Assembly: GCA_003427395.1 (NCBI GenBank)
Contig: BFEA01000047.1
Span: forward strand, 1,337,693 to 1,401,692
Direction: 5' to 3'
Source: Chara braunii
Lineage: Eukaryota; Streptophyta; Charophyceae; Charales; Characeae
DNA: 64,000 bases
The notes under the pieces are model-generated. The model had not been told where the DNA came from. It saw nothing but the letters and a program-made list of their open reading frames with translations, and searched no databases. A program made the position numbers and the translations under genes. Each line of letters opens with the position of its first letter. Within the stretch, counting starts at the first letter, position 1. Below, piece by piece: positions 25,206 through 37,519 of this stretch.

Positions 25206-25318
25206 GCTACCGTCTTCCCCAGAACACAACGCACCCTCATTTTGGCTGTCTCTGGCCGGAAATATGACTCGTGTACATTCATTTCAAGGGTGCGTTACGT
25301 TCGGGGGAAGACGGTAGC
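25206..25318. mobile_element. 113-bp fold-back/MITE-like element, 32-bp inverted arms
   Basis: Left arm 25206-25237 (begins GCTACCGTCTTCCCC) and right arm 25287-25318 are reverse complements at about 29 of 32 positions, separated by 49 bp. The terminal word is shared with the element at 14668-14780. It is too small to encode anything and must depend on a transposase elsewhere. Confidence 0.75.
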
Positions 25319-25770
25319 CCGATTGGTTGTACTTATAAAAGGTCGTCAACTTACGCAATGGGCCGCCGGAACGCTGGAAATGTGAGAGTCGAGAAGAAGA
25401 AATAGTTCCAAAATACCAGAGTCACAGGAGCAGAACAAAATTAGGTATAGGGTTGGGAGGAGGGAAGGAAAGTTTCTGAACAGCGGGGAGACAGGTCCAA
25501 ACTAGCCGAGAAGGAGCGTTCCAAGACCCACCGCCGCAAAGTCAGTGCGAAGAAAAGCTTGCAACCAACGTCCAATCTCAAACACGGCGATTTGTATATC
25601 CGAAGCCACAGAGTCGGACTGATGACATTCGAAACAAACTCGGAATTAAAAATACATAAAACTGAATGGCTCGAATGAACAGCGCGGCAGACGGGTAGCG
25701 AGGCATTTTGAGTTGGCTCGGGCAACCGGAGAAGCCGAGACATTGATCCGCAGGAGGGAAAGCGTACTCG

Positions 25771-26080
25771 GCCAGGGCGAATGGGGCGAATGAGGCGTAA
25801 GGAGAAGGGAGCATACCGTTAAATAAGAGAACCGCATCCGAGAGGGTAGCTCCATCTAAGAACGTGAAGAATGCCTTTTACTTGGACAGGGCGAATGGGG
25901 CGTAAGGAGGAGGAAACGTGTCTTGTGGATGAATAAATCAGAATCGAGTCCACGAGGGCGGATTCATCGAAGAACGTGAAGGACGTCTTACTAGGCCAGG
26001 GCGTATGGGGCACAAGGAATAGGGAACGTGCCGTTGAATAAGTGGAAAATTGCGTCCTAGAGGGTGGACTAGGCAAAATT
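25771..26080. repeat. About 112-bp tandem repeat, 2.8 units
   Basis: CAGGGCG(A/T)ATGGGGC starts near 25773, 25887 and 25998, each followed by AAGGA, AACGTG, an AATAA-type word and (A/G)AGGG(C/T)GGA. It lies in a purine-rich stretch (25.4-27.2 kb) in which the minus-strand ORFs (25441-26076) have no recognised domain. Confidence 0.8.
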
Positions 26081-27830
26081 TACGAAGATATCAGACATGC
26101 AGACAAAATTGAACGAGTGTGAAAGAATAGAGGGACAGGAAAACATACATCGGACGACGAGAGGCGATCGGTTAGGAGCATAGGGACGGGGAATAGGGGC
26201 AGAGACATCGGAGGAACCACAAGAGGCGTCGGACACGGCACAGACTCACCGGACTTATTGACAGACAACACAGACAAGGGAACAGCATACAGCGGCGGAG
26301 GGGACGTAGGCATCAGACAGGGAAATGGAGGCATCGAAGAGCTCAACAAAGTGGAGGCATCGAGTTCCAAGTTCTTTCAGACAAGGGGAGCAGTAGCCAA
26401 TCGACAAAGTGGGCCCAAGTCATCGCCATAAGCAAAGATATCGGACAACGAGAAGAACGAAGTGGGCGAAGTCGTCACCATACGAGTACGGCCACACAGA
26501 AGACGAATACAGTAAACCGATAGGGAAGCATCGAGAGCGAGGGCTTCAACTCGCGGAGAGATCAAAGGAAAATACAACAAACGGACGGAACAGAGCATTT
26601 TGCGAGTGGAGGAAGCATCCACAAAAAAAGCAGCGAAATTGACAAATTGCCAACATGGGAACAGAACAGAAAAACTCGAAGGGACATATCACAAGCGCAC
26701 GCAAGCATGCCCCAAGCGCAGGGGAAGAATAAAGCGCGAAGGCCGCATCGAACACGTTGACGACAGCATCATGGCATCACGGAAGAGTCGATCGACGAAA
26801 CGAGGGGAATTGGAAAAGGAGAGGGGCATTGGGAGAAGAGAGAATTGGAAAAAGGAGAGAGCCATCGGGAAAGGAGAGAGCCATCGGGAAAGGAGAGAGC
26901 CATCGGGAAAGGAGAGAGCCATCAACGACAGGCAGAGAAAGATTTGCAGGCGTCGGATGACGGCAAGAGGTATCGAAAACGACAGACAAGAGAAGAATCA
27001 GGAGAGGTCGAGGGGGAAAGAACAAAATATGGGTACGAATCACGTTGGTGTAATCCGAGACACAGCAGACATCGGTACACGAACGGAGAATTCATGCCAC
27101 GAAAAGACATTCAGCATGAGGGCAGTTGCAGAACAAACAAAGGATTCGAGGCAAATACAGGCCGGTTGTAATTATCACGGCTTCATGTCTGCATTTCAGA
27201 GTAAGATTTGGCAACAATCACAGTTCTTACATTACATTTCACATGAAGCCGTCGACATTTCCAGAGGTGGACAAACAGATACAGCGCTCCGAGCGAATGA
27301 TAGGTGACAGAGCAAAATAGGAACAAAGAACACATCAAAATTGCAGTTAAACAGAAACACATGAAATCCTTCATCTTCACGTGAACATTGGATCTGCAGA
27401 TCGACACTCGAACAACACCTCTGAAAGCCGATATGGTTGGAACCCTTATAACCAGAACAAACTCTCGCGCACAAAAGAGTAAATCCTCATTCTCAGTTTT
27501 CCGCTGTTTTCCAGGATGCCGAAACACAAAATGCCAGAAAAACGGCGCCCTAATCCCTCTTCACTGTCTGAAACAGCTCTACCAATACCATCCACCCGTC
27601 TCAACGTTCGAGTTCTCTATAATAACCCAATATCTCGTTCAGACCTCGGCCGGCCGTCGAAGACGGTACTACACATTCACAACACACGAAACAATCCCTT
27701 TCCACATACAGGACTCAGCCAGCTCTCCCCTGCCCGACTCTTGATACCGCCATTCCTTAACAGGTCTGCCTTTCACAATTCGCGGACAAGGCCCTGATGT
27801 CGAAAAATGTCTCAGTCATTCCCTAACCGG
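26081..27830. other. Purine-rich non-coding stretch with a 19-bp array at 26843-26925
   Basis: CCATCGGGAAAGGAGAGAG repeats at 26862, 26881, 26900 and 26919. The 235-codon plus ORF (26600-27307) reads through this region as a Lys/Arg/Glu-rich low-complexity product and is not accepted as a gene. Confidence 0.6.
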
Positions 27831-27847
27831 GCAAAACACAGCTACCA

Positions 27848-28005
27848 CAAGCATGGCCTTCACCCATATCTACGCCGCCGTCCACGGCACCTCAACAACT
27901 ATCTGAAGCATGGCCTTCCCCCATATCTCCACCTCAACAACTACCTGAAGCCTGGCCTTCCCCCATATCTCCGCCGCCGTACACGGCACCTCAGCAACTA
28001 AAAGC
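27848..28005. repeat. Tandem repeat of 42-57 bp just 3' of RPS2
   Basis: TGGCCTTC(A/C)CCCATATCT begins units at about 27862, 27917 and 27951; units 1 and 3 include an extra GCCGCCGT(C/A)CACGGC segment. The array starts about 45 bp downstream of the RPS2 stop codon (reading on the minus strand) and may form part of its 3' UTR. Confidence 0.75.
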
Positions 28006-28048
28006 AAGAGATGTTGAAGACAAACTCGGACAATCAGTGACCTCATCT

Positions 28049-31000
28049 CTAGTACACCGGCGCCTTGTCCACCTCCTCGATGACGACGCTCTTGATGGGC
28101 TTTGCAAGGAAGTCCGTGAACTCCTGGAATGGCGAGCGAGTGAAACGGGTTTCCCTCCAGAGTTCCGGAGTCAAGAACCCGTACGTCTTCAACAGACATG
28201 CGAAGGTTGCCTGCAACATAAAAAGAGATAGTTAAGCAAAACGCGTCCGTCGATCCCCATCTTTCATTGCAGGACAATGGAAAGAAGGAATAAAACAATT
28301 GATTTTTGTCCAAACTAGAGATTTTGACCAGTGAATACCAAAGAATCGTGGTGGGTGGGAGGGGAAGAAGATGCGGATATTGTCCAACATACAGTCAACG
28401 ATCGCAAGCTGACAAACCAATCATGAGAAAATCCCGAGAAAAGCACGCAGAGTCCTGATACGTCAATATCCACCATATTACCTGATACGGTCATCGGCAG
28501 AAGCACTGTCTACATTCATCATTACCTGATACGGTCATCGTCAGAAGCACTGTATACATTCATCAACGACGAGTGCTAGTGATGCGTACATTCATCAACG
28601 ACGAGTGCTAGTGATGCGATTTGTACTCCCATTCCCCTTCGAATGTAAGTAAGGTACGTTAGGTGACCACCGAGATCCACCGCGCACAATTGGGTGATTG
28701 ATTACGACCTTATCCATTCGGAGGGCAATTTTTCATCCTGCAACCTCGTTGCCCTACCTCGACGCAAACTTTACGCGGCAATCATCAACTGCACCACCAG
28801 AACAGTCCCCCCTCCATTTTCCACTTGACTCAAAACCTCCGACACCGTAATCATTTACACGGCAAACCATAAGAGCGCGGCATCGCCGGCAAGTAGGACA
28901 ATCGAAGAATCTGATATAAGACCCGTTTGATGACCGAGTGCGGGTTCTCAAAGCAACAGGAGAGAGAATAACCGCGAAGCAGGGACCAAGGAAAGCTGCT
29001 AGCAAAAACAACACAGCTAAACGTCCCAAATTTCTCTTATCCCCGGCGGGTTTCGAAGGGCGTCTGAAAGGGGTTTTGGAACGAAGAAGAGTGAGAAACG
29101 GACTCTATAGCTTCAGCAACGCCCAGAAAAGTGCGCACAAGGGAATGAGCTCTTTTCAAGAAAGACGAAGTGGACGAGAGAGGACTCAGTACTGAATTGG
29201 GGAGAAGAGACATCGGAAGTGGGAGAAGAACGAATCGAGAAAGAAAGAGACAAGCCAGACACGAGGGGTATAAGAACATACACCAACCAAAGATCAGTAC
29301 GAGATAGGAACAGGATGCACGTGCATCGCGAGACGCTGGGACCACTAAGACCAACCGCAGTAGAGAGAGGCTAAAGAAAGCATACGACATAAGTTAATGA
29401 AAAAATAGCGGAATAATGAGAAACACATTGGCAACTGAAGAGGAAGAACGCAAGCCGATGAAGGTATATAAGTAAATAAAAGAATAGCGGAATAATAAGA
29501 AACACATTGGCAACTGAAGAGGAAGAACGCAAGCGGATGAAGGTCAGAGCAGGCTGGCTGCGCACAGCGAGGCAGGCGCTCGGAGGCGAGCGGAAATAGG
29601 CCGGCGGAAGGCCGACGGATAAGATGAGGCAGTAGAAGACGTATGGGCGAGGGAAGAGAAAAAGAGCTACAGAATGGGAAAGGAGCTGGGGAAGAGATGA
29701 GAAAGGTAGACTGGAGAGGTACAAAGGGGAGGAGAGGGCAGCAAAAGGGTAATCAACATAGGGGAGGGAAAGGATTAAAAAAGCGGGGAAGGACACGGAG
29801 AAAAAGGGGAAGATATGAAAGGCCCACGACGACGGTGGAGGAGGAAGGATGGAAAAGATCAAAAGGGGATGTTAAAGGAGGAAGAACGAGCGACGCAAGG
29901 AGGGACAGCAGGAGAGGGAGGTGGGGTAGGGAAACGGGGACACAAACTCGGAAACTTCGATGTGGAGAGGGGCGCAGAGGTGGAGGGGGAAGGAAAGACG
30001 CCGTGTGGGAAAGAAGTCAAGGGGGAGGGATGGAGACGAGAGAGAATGGACAGGGATGAAGATCCCAAAATAAGAATGGGAGACGGGAACGAGAATAGGG
30101 AGAGAGACGAGGGGAGAAGGACGTGAAAGATGAGCGAGGACGCAAGTGAGAGTAGAAGTGGGAAAGGTGTGAGAACGGGAGGACAAACAAAGGGAGCGTA
30201 AGAGATGAGAGCGATAGAGTCGGTTGGGGGGGAAGGGAGCGGGTACAGGAGGGAGCGGGACAAAAGAGGTGAAAGAAGGAACAGGTGCAGGATGTCAACG
30301 AGGGGTGGGGGAGGAAGACGGGAGAGGAATAGGGTATGCAGACGCCAAATGGACATGCAGGTGGGAGAGCGGGAGAGGTGGATATGGGGAGGCGGAGAGT
30401 GGGAGAGGTCAAGGGCGGAAGAGCCGAAGAGGCACAGGTTGGGAGAGGTGGATGGAGGGCGGGGAAGGGCGAGAGGGAGATATGAAGAGTGATAGACATC
30501 AAGGGTGGCAAACGTGGAGCCTGGGGCTCCAGTGGCAGACGTGGAGGGCGGAGGAGGCGGAGGTGGGAGAGGGAGAAGGATACACACAGGGGACTGATGA
30601 GACAAGGGGACGATGAGACGGGAAATGGGGAGTCCAAGATAGGGCGAGGAAGAGTGGCGAAGACAGGGAACAGATTATGTGCGAGATTGCGTTCGCATGA
30701 CTTTCGGCACAAGTACCTTAACGAAGTTTCCGAGGGTCTTCGTGCAGCCAGTGGACGACGTAAACACATCCTCAATACCGGCGAACTGGAGCACCTTCTT
30801 GGGCACTCGCGCCGCCACAATTCCGGCACCTCGTGGAGCGGGCACCAGCCGGACGCTGACAGAGCCGCACTTCCCTGTGACCTTTGCTGGAACAGTGTGA
30901 GGCTTGCCAATCTTGTTACCCCAGTATCCACGCCGCACGGGGATGACAGAGAGCTTTGCCAAGATGATGGCACCACGGATGGCCGTGGCCACTTCCTTAG

Positions 31001-31388
31001 AGCACTTGACACCCAGGCCGACGTGCCCGTTGCTATCGCCGACAACGACGAAGGCCTTAAACCTTGTCCTCTGCCCAGCGCGAGTCTGCTTTTGCACGGG
31101 CATGATCTTCATTACTTCATCCTTCAGCGCTGCACCCAGAAAGTATTCCACAATCTGATGCTCCTTGATTGGAAGGGAGAAGAGATAAATCTGTTCCAGC
31201 GACTTGATTTTCCCATCCTTTACGAGCCTCCCCAGCTTCGTGACAGGAACCCACGCCTCTGCCTCCTCCCTCCTCGGACCTCTCCTTCCACGACCACGAT
31301 CGCCTCGCCCACGCCCGCGGTCTCCACGATCTCCGCGGCCGAAGCCCCTACCGAACCCACCCCGCCCACCACGCTCCTGATCCGCCAT
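28049..31388 (-). CDS. RPS2: Cytosolic 40S ribosomal protein S2 (uS5), two exons
   Basis: Structural protein of the small ribosomal subunit near the mRNA entry channel. Exon 1 is 30717-31388 (224 codons) and exon 2 is 28049-28210 (53 codons plus TAG), giving 277 residues, normal for plant RPS2. Exon 1 ends GGNFVK-type (LGNFVK) at AAG followed by GTACTTG; exon 2 begins [16 protein letters not shown] after TTGCAG, so the intron is phase 0 at a junction conserved in sequence across eukaryotic S2. Residues 6-40 are an RG/DR-rich tail; about 90-155 are the S5 N-terminal RNA-binding domain ([38 protein letters not shown]); about 170-240 are the C-terminal S5 fold. [11 protein letters not shown] and [12 protein letters not shown] are plant-type wording. 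The ATG context is GAGCTATGGC. It is the only well-supported host gene here and both exons are intact, so it is probably functional. Confidence 0.95.
28211..30716 (-). other. RPS2 intron, 2506 bp, pyrimidine-rich
   Basis: Donor AAG/GTACTTG (30716 downward) and acceptor TTATGTTGCAG (ending 28211). From about 29500 to 30660 the transcribed (minus) strand is strongly C/T rich, the plus strand being runs of GGAGAG and GAGGG. The ORFs of up to 342 codons on both strands in this part are composition effects. Local duplications occur at 28480-28615: ACCTGATACGGTCATCG at about 28480 and 28525, and CATTCATCAACGACGAGTGC at about 28558 and 28590. Confidence 0.85.
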
Positions 31389-31693
31389 AGCTCAAGGTCG
31401 ACGTGCAAAGCTGAAGGGACACGACGCCCGCCTGCCTTCGTGCCTAAGACTGACTATGGCGGCTGAGCACTGACCACGAGATCCCCTCGAAAAAGGACCA
31501 CAGGTGACACCACCTGCCGCTATGTAGACAAGGTGACTTTCGGCAAACCCTTTCACGCAGCTCCGGAAGTACGATCCTGCACTCTCTCTCTGCTCCCGTA
31601 CGAGGACCCAAAGGTGCCCCTCATGAGGACTCAAGGGTGAAAAATAAAATCTTCACGAACTCTCCAGTGCTGAGGCGCAGACAGGTCTGCATA

Positions 31694-31702
31694 AAACCCT
31701 AA
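31694..31702. promoter_or_regulatory. Telo-box in the RPS2 upstream region
   Basis: AAACCCTAA lies 306 bp upstream of the RPS2 start codon. Telo-boxes are common in promoters of plant ribosomal-protein genes, usually near a TGGGCC-type site II element. I did not find a clear site II element between 31400 and 31800, so the assignment rests on one 9-bp motif plus position. Confidence 0.45.
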
Positions 31703-34700
31703 CATCGACGGCTCAGAATTAACGCCGGCGTACTACGGTACTGCCGGACATCGAGCGGACGCGATTTCCACAGAGACGACGAACGATTCGTGAATCGACC
31801 CCATTCTGCCCTTCCATCTTGTCTTGGTCCAGTTATCAGGGTCAGTCACAAGGCTCACGTCTGGGGACAATTCTTCCGGCATACGGTCCAGGACTACTAC
31901 CCTCCTATCACGTTGGTGAGAGCTGCGGTATGACGAAGGGAACCCGTGGATGGCTTAGAGATTACTACCGGTTGTACTTTTCAGACAGAATCTGGGAGTG
32001 TTTTCGGTCATATACATCCATGGAGTATAGCCTTACCCTATGGATTGGCTTAGGAGTCTTCTGTGGGAACATAGTTGCCTTACCGTGAGGGTGCTGGAAC
32101 ACAGGCCGTAAGTGTGTTGACTGCGAGGGCAGGGGTCGGAAGGGAGTGTATGAGGCCGGGGGCCAAGTGGAAGCCCGCGGTGAGGGCCAGTAGGAACCCA
32201 CCTTCTTCCCCCGAACATAATGCATATGCCTTGTAAAGGAATACAACGTACACATTGCGTTTTCTTCGTTTAATCCGCATATGCGTTGCATTCGAGGGCA
32301 GTGCAGCAACTTCTTGGGCGGCAGGGGGCCTGGTCCAGGCTGAGTGTGCTCAGTCCGGGCTGAGTATGCTCAGTTCTGGTCCATGGCCTAGGGCATTACA
32401 CACAGAAAGCATGGTGTCGTATCTTTCCATGTTCTGGCCGAAGATTCATCCCCTTTTCGCCATTTAAGACCTCCCTCCACTCCTCACCAAATGTGCAAAA
32501 TGAGAACGAATCTTCCATTAGCACATGGAAAAATACAACGCCCTAGCATAGTCAAGTGCGTCCCTCATGGCTTCAAGCTGCCCCTGCTGCCACTTTCTTG
32601 GCCGCCTTTTGTCAGACAGTAGGAGACAAGCAAGAAGAGCGCAGGATCCTCGATCCACTACTCTCGATATGCATAAAAGATGAAAATAATGGCGGTGTAT
32701 CTTTTCATGTTATAGAGAAAAGATTCACTCTCATTTTGCTCATGTCTAGAGTAGTGGGGCAAGGTCCTAGGTCATGCACAGACAAAACCTATAATAATAA
32801 TAAAAATACATATGCGTTCACCTCAAAAAGAAAGGGGGGAAGAAAAGAAAAAAAAGGATTTTATTTGAATATTTTTGAATATGTTATTCGAATACAAAGC
32901 ATATGCGTCGTATTCAAAGTGCCCTTCTATTTGAAAAAAAAATACCAACTGTCGAAAAAAAAACAAATCCAAAAACTCGAATATAACGCAAATGCATTGT
33001 GTTCGAGGGGAAAAGGTAGTGAAAGACAATCGTAAGGCCCAATAAGGGTCTCGTTCTACTATCCTAAAAAACGCTCATTTCGTATGAATGTTTTTCTTCC
33101 AAGGTTCCATAATCTAAAACTCTAAAACAAAATAGAGGACCCATGCAAAAATATTTGTAGGACTCATCCTGCAGTTTTGAGGAATCCCCAGTCATTCTCG
33201 AACATTTTGTAGGATGCTCATGAGAATCTTAGATGGTTGGGTGCCCTCTCCGTTTTCATGTAACCCTTGCTCCATTAGCACAAGCAGGTGCGAAAGGCAG
33301 GGCAAGGCAAAGGCGACCATTACCACCGGGTGGGCGATATAGCTGTCGGAGAAGGCGGATGAGTGGTTTGTTCACAACCCATTCAAAGCAGGGTCTGTGG
33401 CGCTGACTGTGGATGTACAAAGTACGGATATGCATTGCATTTTAATTGTTGAAAATATGTGATGTAAACTAGAAAAGGTGACAAAAAATAAAGTCCCCAA
33501 TACCCACTTGTACATTATTACAAGGCAAACATGACCATTGCATAACCACCTAGCACCACTTGTGCAACATTTTTGCAACTTTCGATGACCAGTATGACCT
33601 TTTCATACTATTGTTACCACCGTCATTCAATTAGGCTTCGTGCAACTCCCCAATGTGACATTGTAGGTTAAGGACGTCTCAGGTGATATGTTTTTGTCGC
33701 CTTGTTCCCTATTCGAAGTATATACGCGATGATTGTTATCGAACAAGTAAGTTTCTTTACTAGCCCGAAAGTGAAAAAGGAGTTCACGAGCGAACTTTGT
33801 CATTGAGGCTATTTGACTCTGATTCCAAATTTCGCAATACATATTCATAACCAGCCTTCGTCACCTTTCGTGTACCCCCTCTACATTTTTCCAGAATAAA
33901 TGACAAAGAAAAAATACAACCAACCATTGAAAATTTGGAATTAATAACTATATTTTTCTTGCTTCACATTTGTCCCGTAAACACGATTTGATTGATTGTT
34001 GAAAATCATCTCTCCCAAACGTAAGCAGTCTAGCCTCACAACTTATACAAGGAGATTTTATTTCTCACTTGGAACTTCAATCCTCCTTTCCTAAAATCTT
34101 AGACACATCCCTTTTTTTTGCACTTTTGTAAAGAAAGGTGCAATGAGTGTCCTTCATTTCAAAATATTTGTGGGACACATGACAATTAAATTTGTATGTG
34201 ATAAGTCAAGTTCCGCACTTTGTGGTTTCGCGTATCCTTCATATGGAACCCCAAAGTCAACTGTGAGTACGGACCTTCATGGGTAAAAGGATGAAAGGGG
34301 GTCGAGTTCAAAATTTTTGAATATAATCGCACGCATTTTCGCGAATGCCCTTGTCCTTTTGCAATTTAGTTTCACACGGCTAATTAGCGACTGCGAGAGA
34401 ACTTTCAAAAAAACGGTTATCATTTTATTGGTCGTTGCACTTTAATTTTATTTTTGGCATATGCATTTTGCCAAACCATTGTAAATCTTTGCAAGATTCC
34501 ACAAGCTAGCTTCCCGCTTTTGCACGTGCGCCAATTTTTCTTATTGCTTGTTACTTCATCTATGTATATTTATTTGTCTTCCTCCCTTCCCTTTCAGCTA
34601 GGATGATTGGTTACCACTCGACCTGGTCGGGTCAAGTTGTAAGAACGGGCGCAACTTGAACGACCACCTTGGTTGTGCGAATTTTTTTATCATTTCACCT

Positions 34701-36275
34701 CCTTTATTCTCATTGTTATTCGACGACTTTCCTTTCCTCCATCGACCGATTTCTCCTCCCCTCCCATGTATCTCTCTTTCCTCCCCCGTTGTCCACACAA
34801 GTACCCTTGCAAGGGTATTTTTTCTTGTTTTTTGTAGGCCGCATAGGCTTTGTCTGTAGCGAAAAGTGAGACATGGTGCGCCCATTTTTGGTACAGTCGC
34901 ACCCGATTTTTAGTGTCAGAATGCTAAAGGCATGTTGGGTTGGGTTGGAGAGTGTCTGGGCGTCACTTTGAGGCCCGTGCTGTTTATTCGGGTGTTTGGT
35001 AGTTCCACAATTTGGCGTGTGATCAGTGATCTCGCACAACAGTGTGAGCCAGAGAGGGAGATTAATTTTTTTTATTACTATAGTCGCGCGTATTTTATGT
35101 GTGTGTGCAAAAACCGGTATTGTTGTAGCCAACGTCAAGGTTGTCGTTTGGTGTTGCGGTTCTAGATGATCGTTGTTGGCTTGCTTGAGGTGGCGCTCGA
35201 ATCCGTGTAGGGCAAAATGCATGAAGCACCTTAGTTGTTGTGCTTTATATGTCAGTAGGGGCCGTATATGACATCGGAAGCGCGTGCGTAGATGGGGTTT
35301 GATACAACAAAGGACGAAGTTTTTGTCTGGCGGAGTAGTAGAGGGGTGATTTTGGAAGAGTGGTCAATTCGCAGAGGCCAGAATGAGCAGAGATGTGGCT
35401 CAGGCGTGGTAGGTGGGGTGTGTGGCAACTAAAATTGGAACCAAGCAATCTATGTGATGAGTGCAAGAAATTAGCGGCCATGGGAACAACCGGTAGGTTG
35501 AGGTATGACTTCGGTGAGATTTGGGAGGCCTAGGCACGGGGGAGATACTACGCGACTAATCACTGTAAGAAGGCAAGGTCATGCAAACGGAGCAAACCTC
35601 CGACCCAGTGCCATTCAGTGGGTGGCTAATCTTCGCCGGGTGTTTTCAGTACTGATAATTGTAGATAGTAATTAACATGTGACTCAGGGTTGTCTGGTCA
35701 GTTCGGTAGCATGACCTGACGGATTTCCCACTACCTGAGGGTGTAACTTCTAGGTGTGGGAGGATCATATCTTATGAAAATATTACATTTACGTCGGGTG
35801 CATGTAAGTCAGCCAGTGTCAGCAACTAGGGGCCTCCAGCAAACTGTGACGTTTTGAATCAACCCCATCAACGTGTTCAAACTTTAGAGGGGGATTTTTC
35901 ATTCGTCGACGTAAACCGTCTGAAAGAGACCCTTTCTATGTAAAGTTTTCAGTGATCGGGCCGAGCAGGACGACTTCCCTCATATATAACTAAGTGCTTC
36001 TAATCCGTATCAAGTATATAAGGCTCTGTTATCATGGATAAGCATAGGGTCCAGGAAAACACGAATTGATCGGGGACTATAAAGCTCACGACTACTAAAT
36101 CCAGCTCGACTTACAGGACTAGAGCCCTCCTGCTAAAAGAGGTTGAGTACTGGGACAGAGTAACTGGCCACTCGCTAGGTGTGCTTGGGGCCAAGAGCCT
36201 CAGCCTGGCACGAGTAAGGCATAACCAAATCAGTCATCTGGCGTATTGAGATCAACTCAGGCAGAGGGTTGGTGC
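31703..36275. other. Non-coding stretch with short palindromic repeats
   Basis: At about 32205-32300 and 32885-33020 there are related near-palindromes built from CGAATACAA-GCATATGC and its complement; one end (rc of 32978-33019) reads ACCTTTTCCCCTCGAACAC, resembling the MITE ends at 14668 and 25206. The remainder (33.0-36.2 kb) shows no gene: ORFs are short and overlap on both strands. Confidence 0.4.
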
Positions 36276-36781
36276 NGNTGTGGACANATTTGTCAGACTT
36301 TGCCTTGGGTAGACATAGCGAGCTCTTGGAGCAAACAATCACCAAGGAAATTGAGGAAACTAAAGGANCTGTCATTTGAACTCGACCTCATTCTAGCAAT
36401 NNCGACCTCTGGAGTTCTATTTGACGGTACAAGTCAAGTAGTCACGATCTCAGGCTCCGATTCTTTTGTCAGCCGAGTACGTCCCAGTCGGACCGTGTTC
36501 CATTATCTCTTGGCATTCAGAGTCCTTCCNGTATNTGCANCTGGTTTCCAAGCTTAAGCTCGAACATACCAGACACCGTCAAACACAGTNAACGAAGGAG
36601 TNAATCATCTAAAGAACGNCTTACTCCTNCTTTGGGATCAGGGGCAAANGTCATCATGAGGGACAGTCATCTAGATGTGTATAAGAACCAGGTCAAACAC
36701 AGTGAACGAAGGAGTTAATCATCTAAAGAACGACTTACTCCTCCTTTGGGATCAGGGGCAAAGGTCATCATGAGGGACAGT
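36276..36781. other. Poor-quality segment with a 90-bp duplication and adapter-like sequence
   Basis: Single N bases are scattered from 36276 to 36649. A 90-bp block at 36578-36667 (with Ns) is repeated without Ns at 36692-36781. Between the copies, CATCTAGATGTGTATAAGA (36668-36686) matches 19 consecutive bases of the joined Tn5 mosaic-end linker used in mate-pair libraries. This is best read as an assembly artefact. Confidence 0.8.
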
Positions 36782-37382
36782 GAAGTGTTAGTGGTGAAGA
36801 TTTGTTCAGACAGGGACAAAACGGAAGGATGGAAAACCAGTGTCTGTCAATATATGGAGACTCATGTACAAGTTCAGAGAAATTTGTTGTGGAGATAGCT
36901 GAAGGGAAAAGTACATTGAATATGCGTTTTACTTTTACGGACGAGATGGCAAGCTGCATAGCACTGGTTCAAGGCTAGAGACTATGGAGCAGGCTAGGGT
37001 CAGGCTCGCATGAGCTTGGTAGTGTCTTGACCATTTTCTCTAAAAATCTATCAACACTTGAGCTAGCAAGCATTCGCCAAGCTTACAACTTTTATGTTGT
37101 GCAGTGCAAAGGGAAACCTGCGATTCAAAGGCCTGATTCGTCAACCCTCACTCAGACAAGTCTCGGACAAGCATTCGGCCCACACATAAGCGACATTCTG
37201 ATAATCCCCAGTGTACGTAAAATAGCAATTAAAACAACAATCCAACAACAATCAGGCCAGTGGTTAGATCTGAAGTTGCACAATGTTCAAATAATCCCTA
37301 GATAAGCACTCAAGCAGCAACCAGACAACTTTCGGACAACGGACAAACAACTTTCGAAGCAACATTCAGAAAACAACAGCCG

Positions 37383-37438
37383 ACTATCAGCAACCAACTA
37401 TCAGCAACCAGCTATCAGCAACCAGCTATCAGCAATTC
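37383..37438. repeat. 14-bp tandem repeat, 4 units
   Basis: Units of the form A(A/G)CTATCAGCAACC, immediately upstream of the ORF at 37520. The function is unknown. Confidence 0.85.
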
Positions 37439-37519
37439 CTCAAACAATCCAGCAATCAGTTCAGCATTTAAGTCAGGAAGTGAATCAGAGATAATCAACA
37501 AATATCAGACATCTTTGTC

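Noticed and set aside
26600-27307. 235-codon plus-strand ORF
   Set aside because: Lys/Arg/Glu-rich product of purine-rich DNA with a 19-bp tandem repeat; open because purine-only codons lack most stops.
29643-31045. Long ORFs on both strands (up to 342 codons)
   Set aside because: They lie in the polypurine/polypyrimidine intron of RPS2 or are antisense/out of frame to exon 1.
30489-31466. 325-codon plus-strand ORF
   Set aside because: Antisense to RPS2 exon 1, whose minus-strand frame is clearly the conserved protein.
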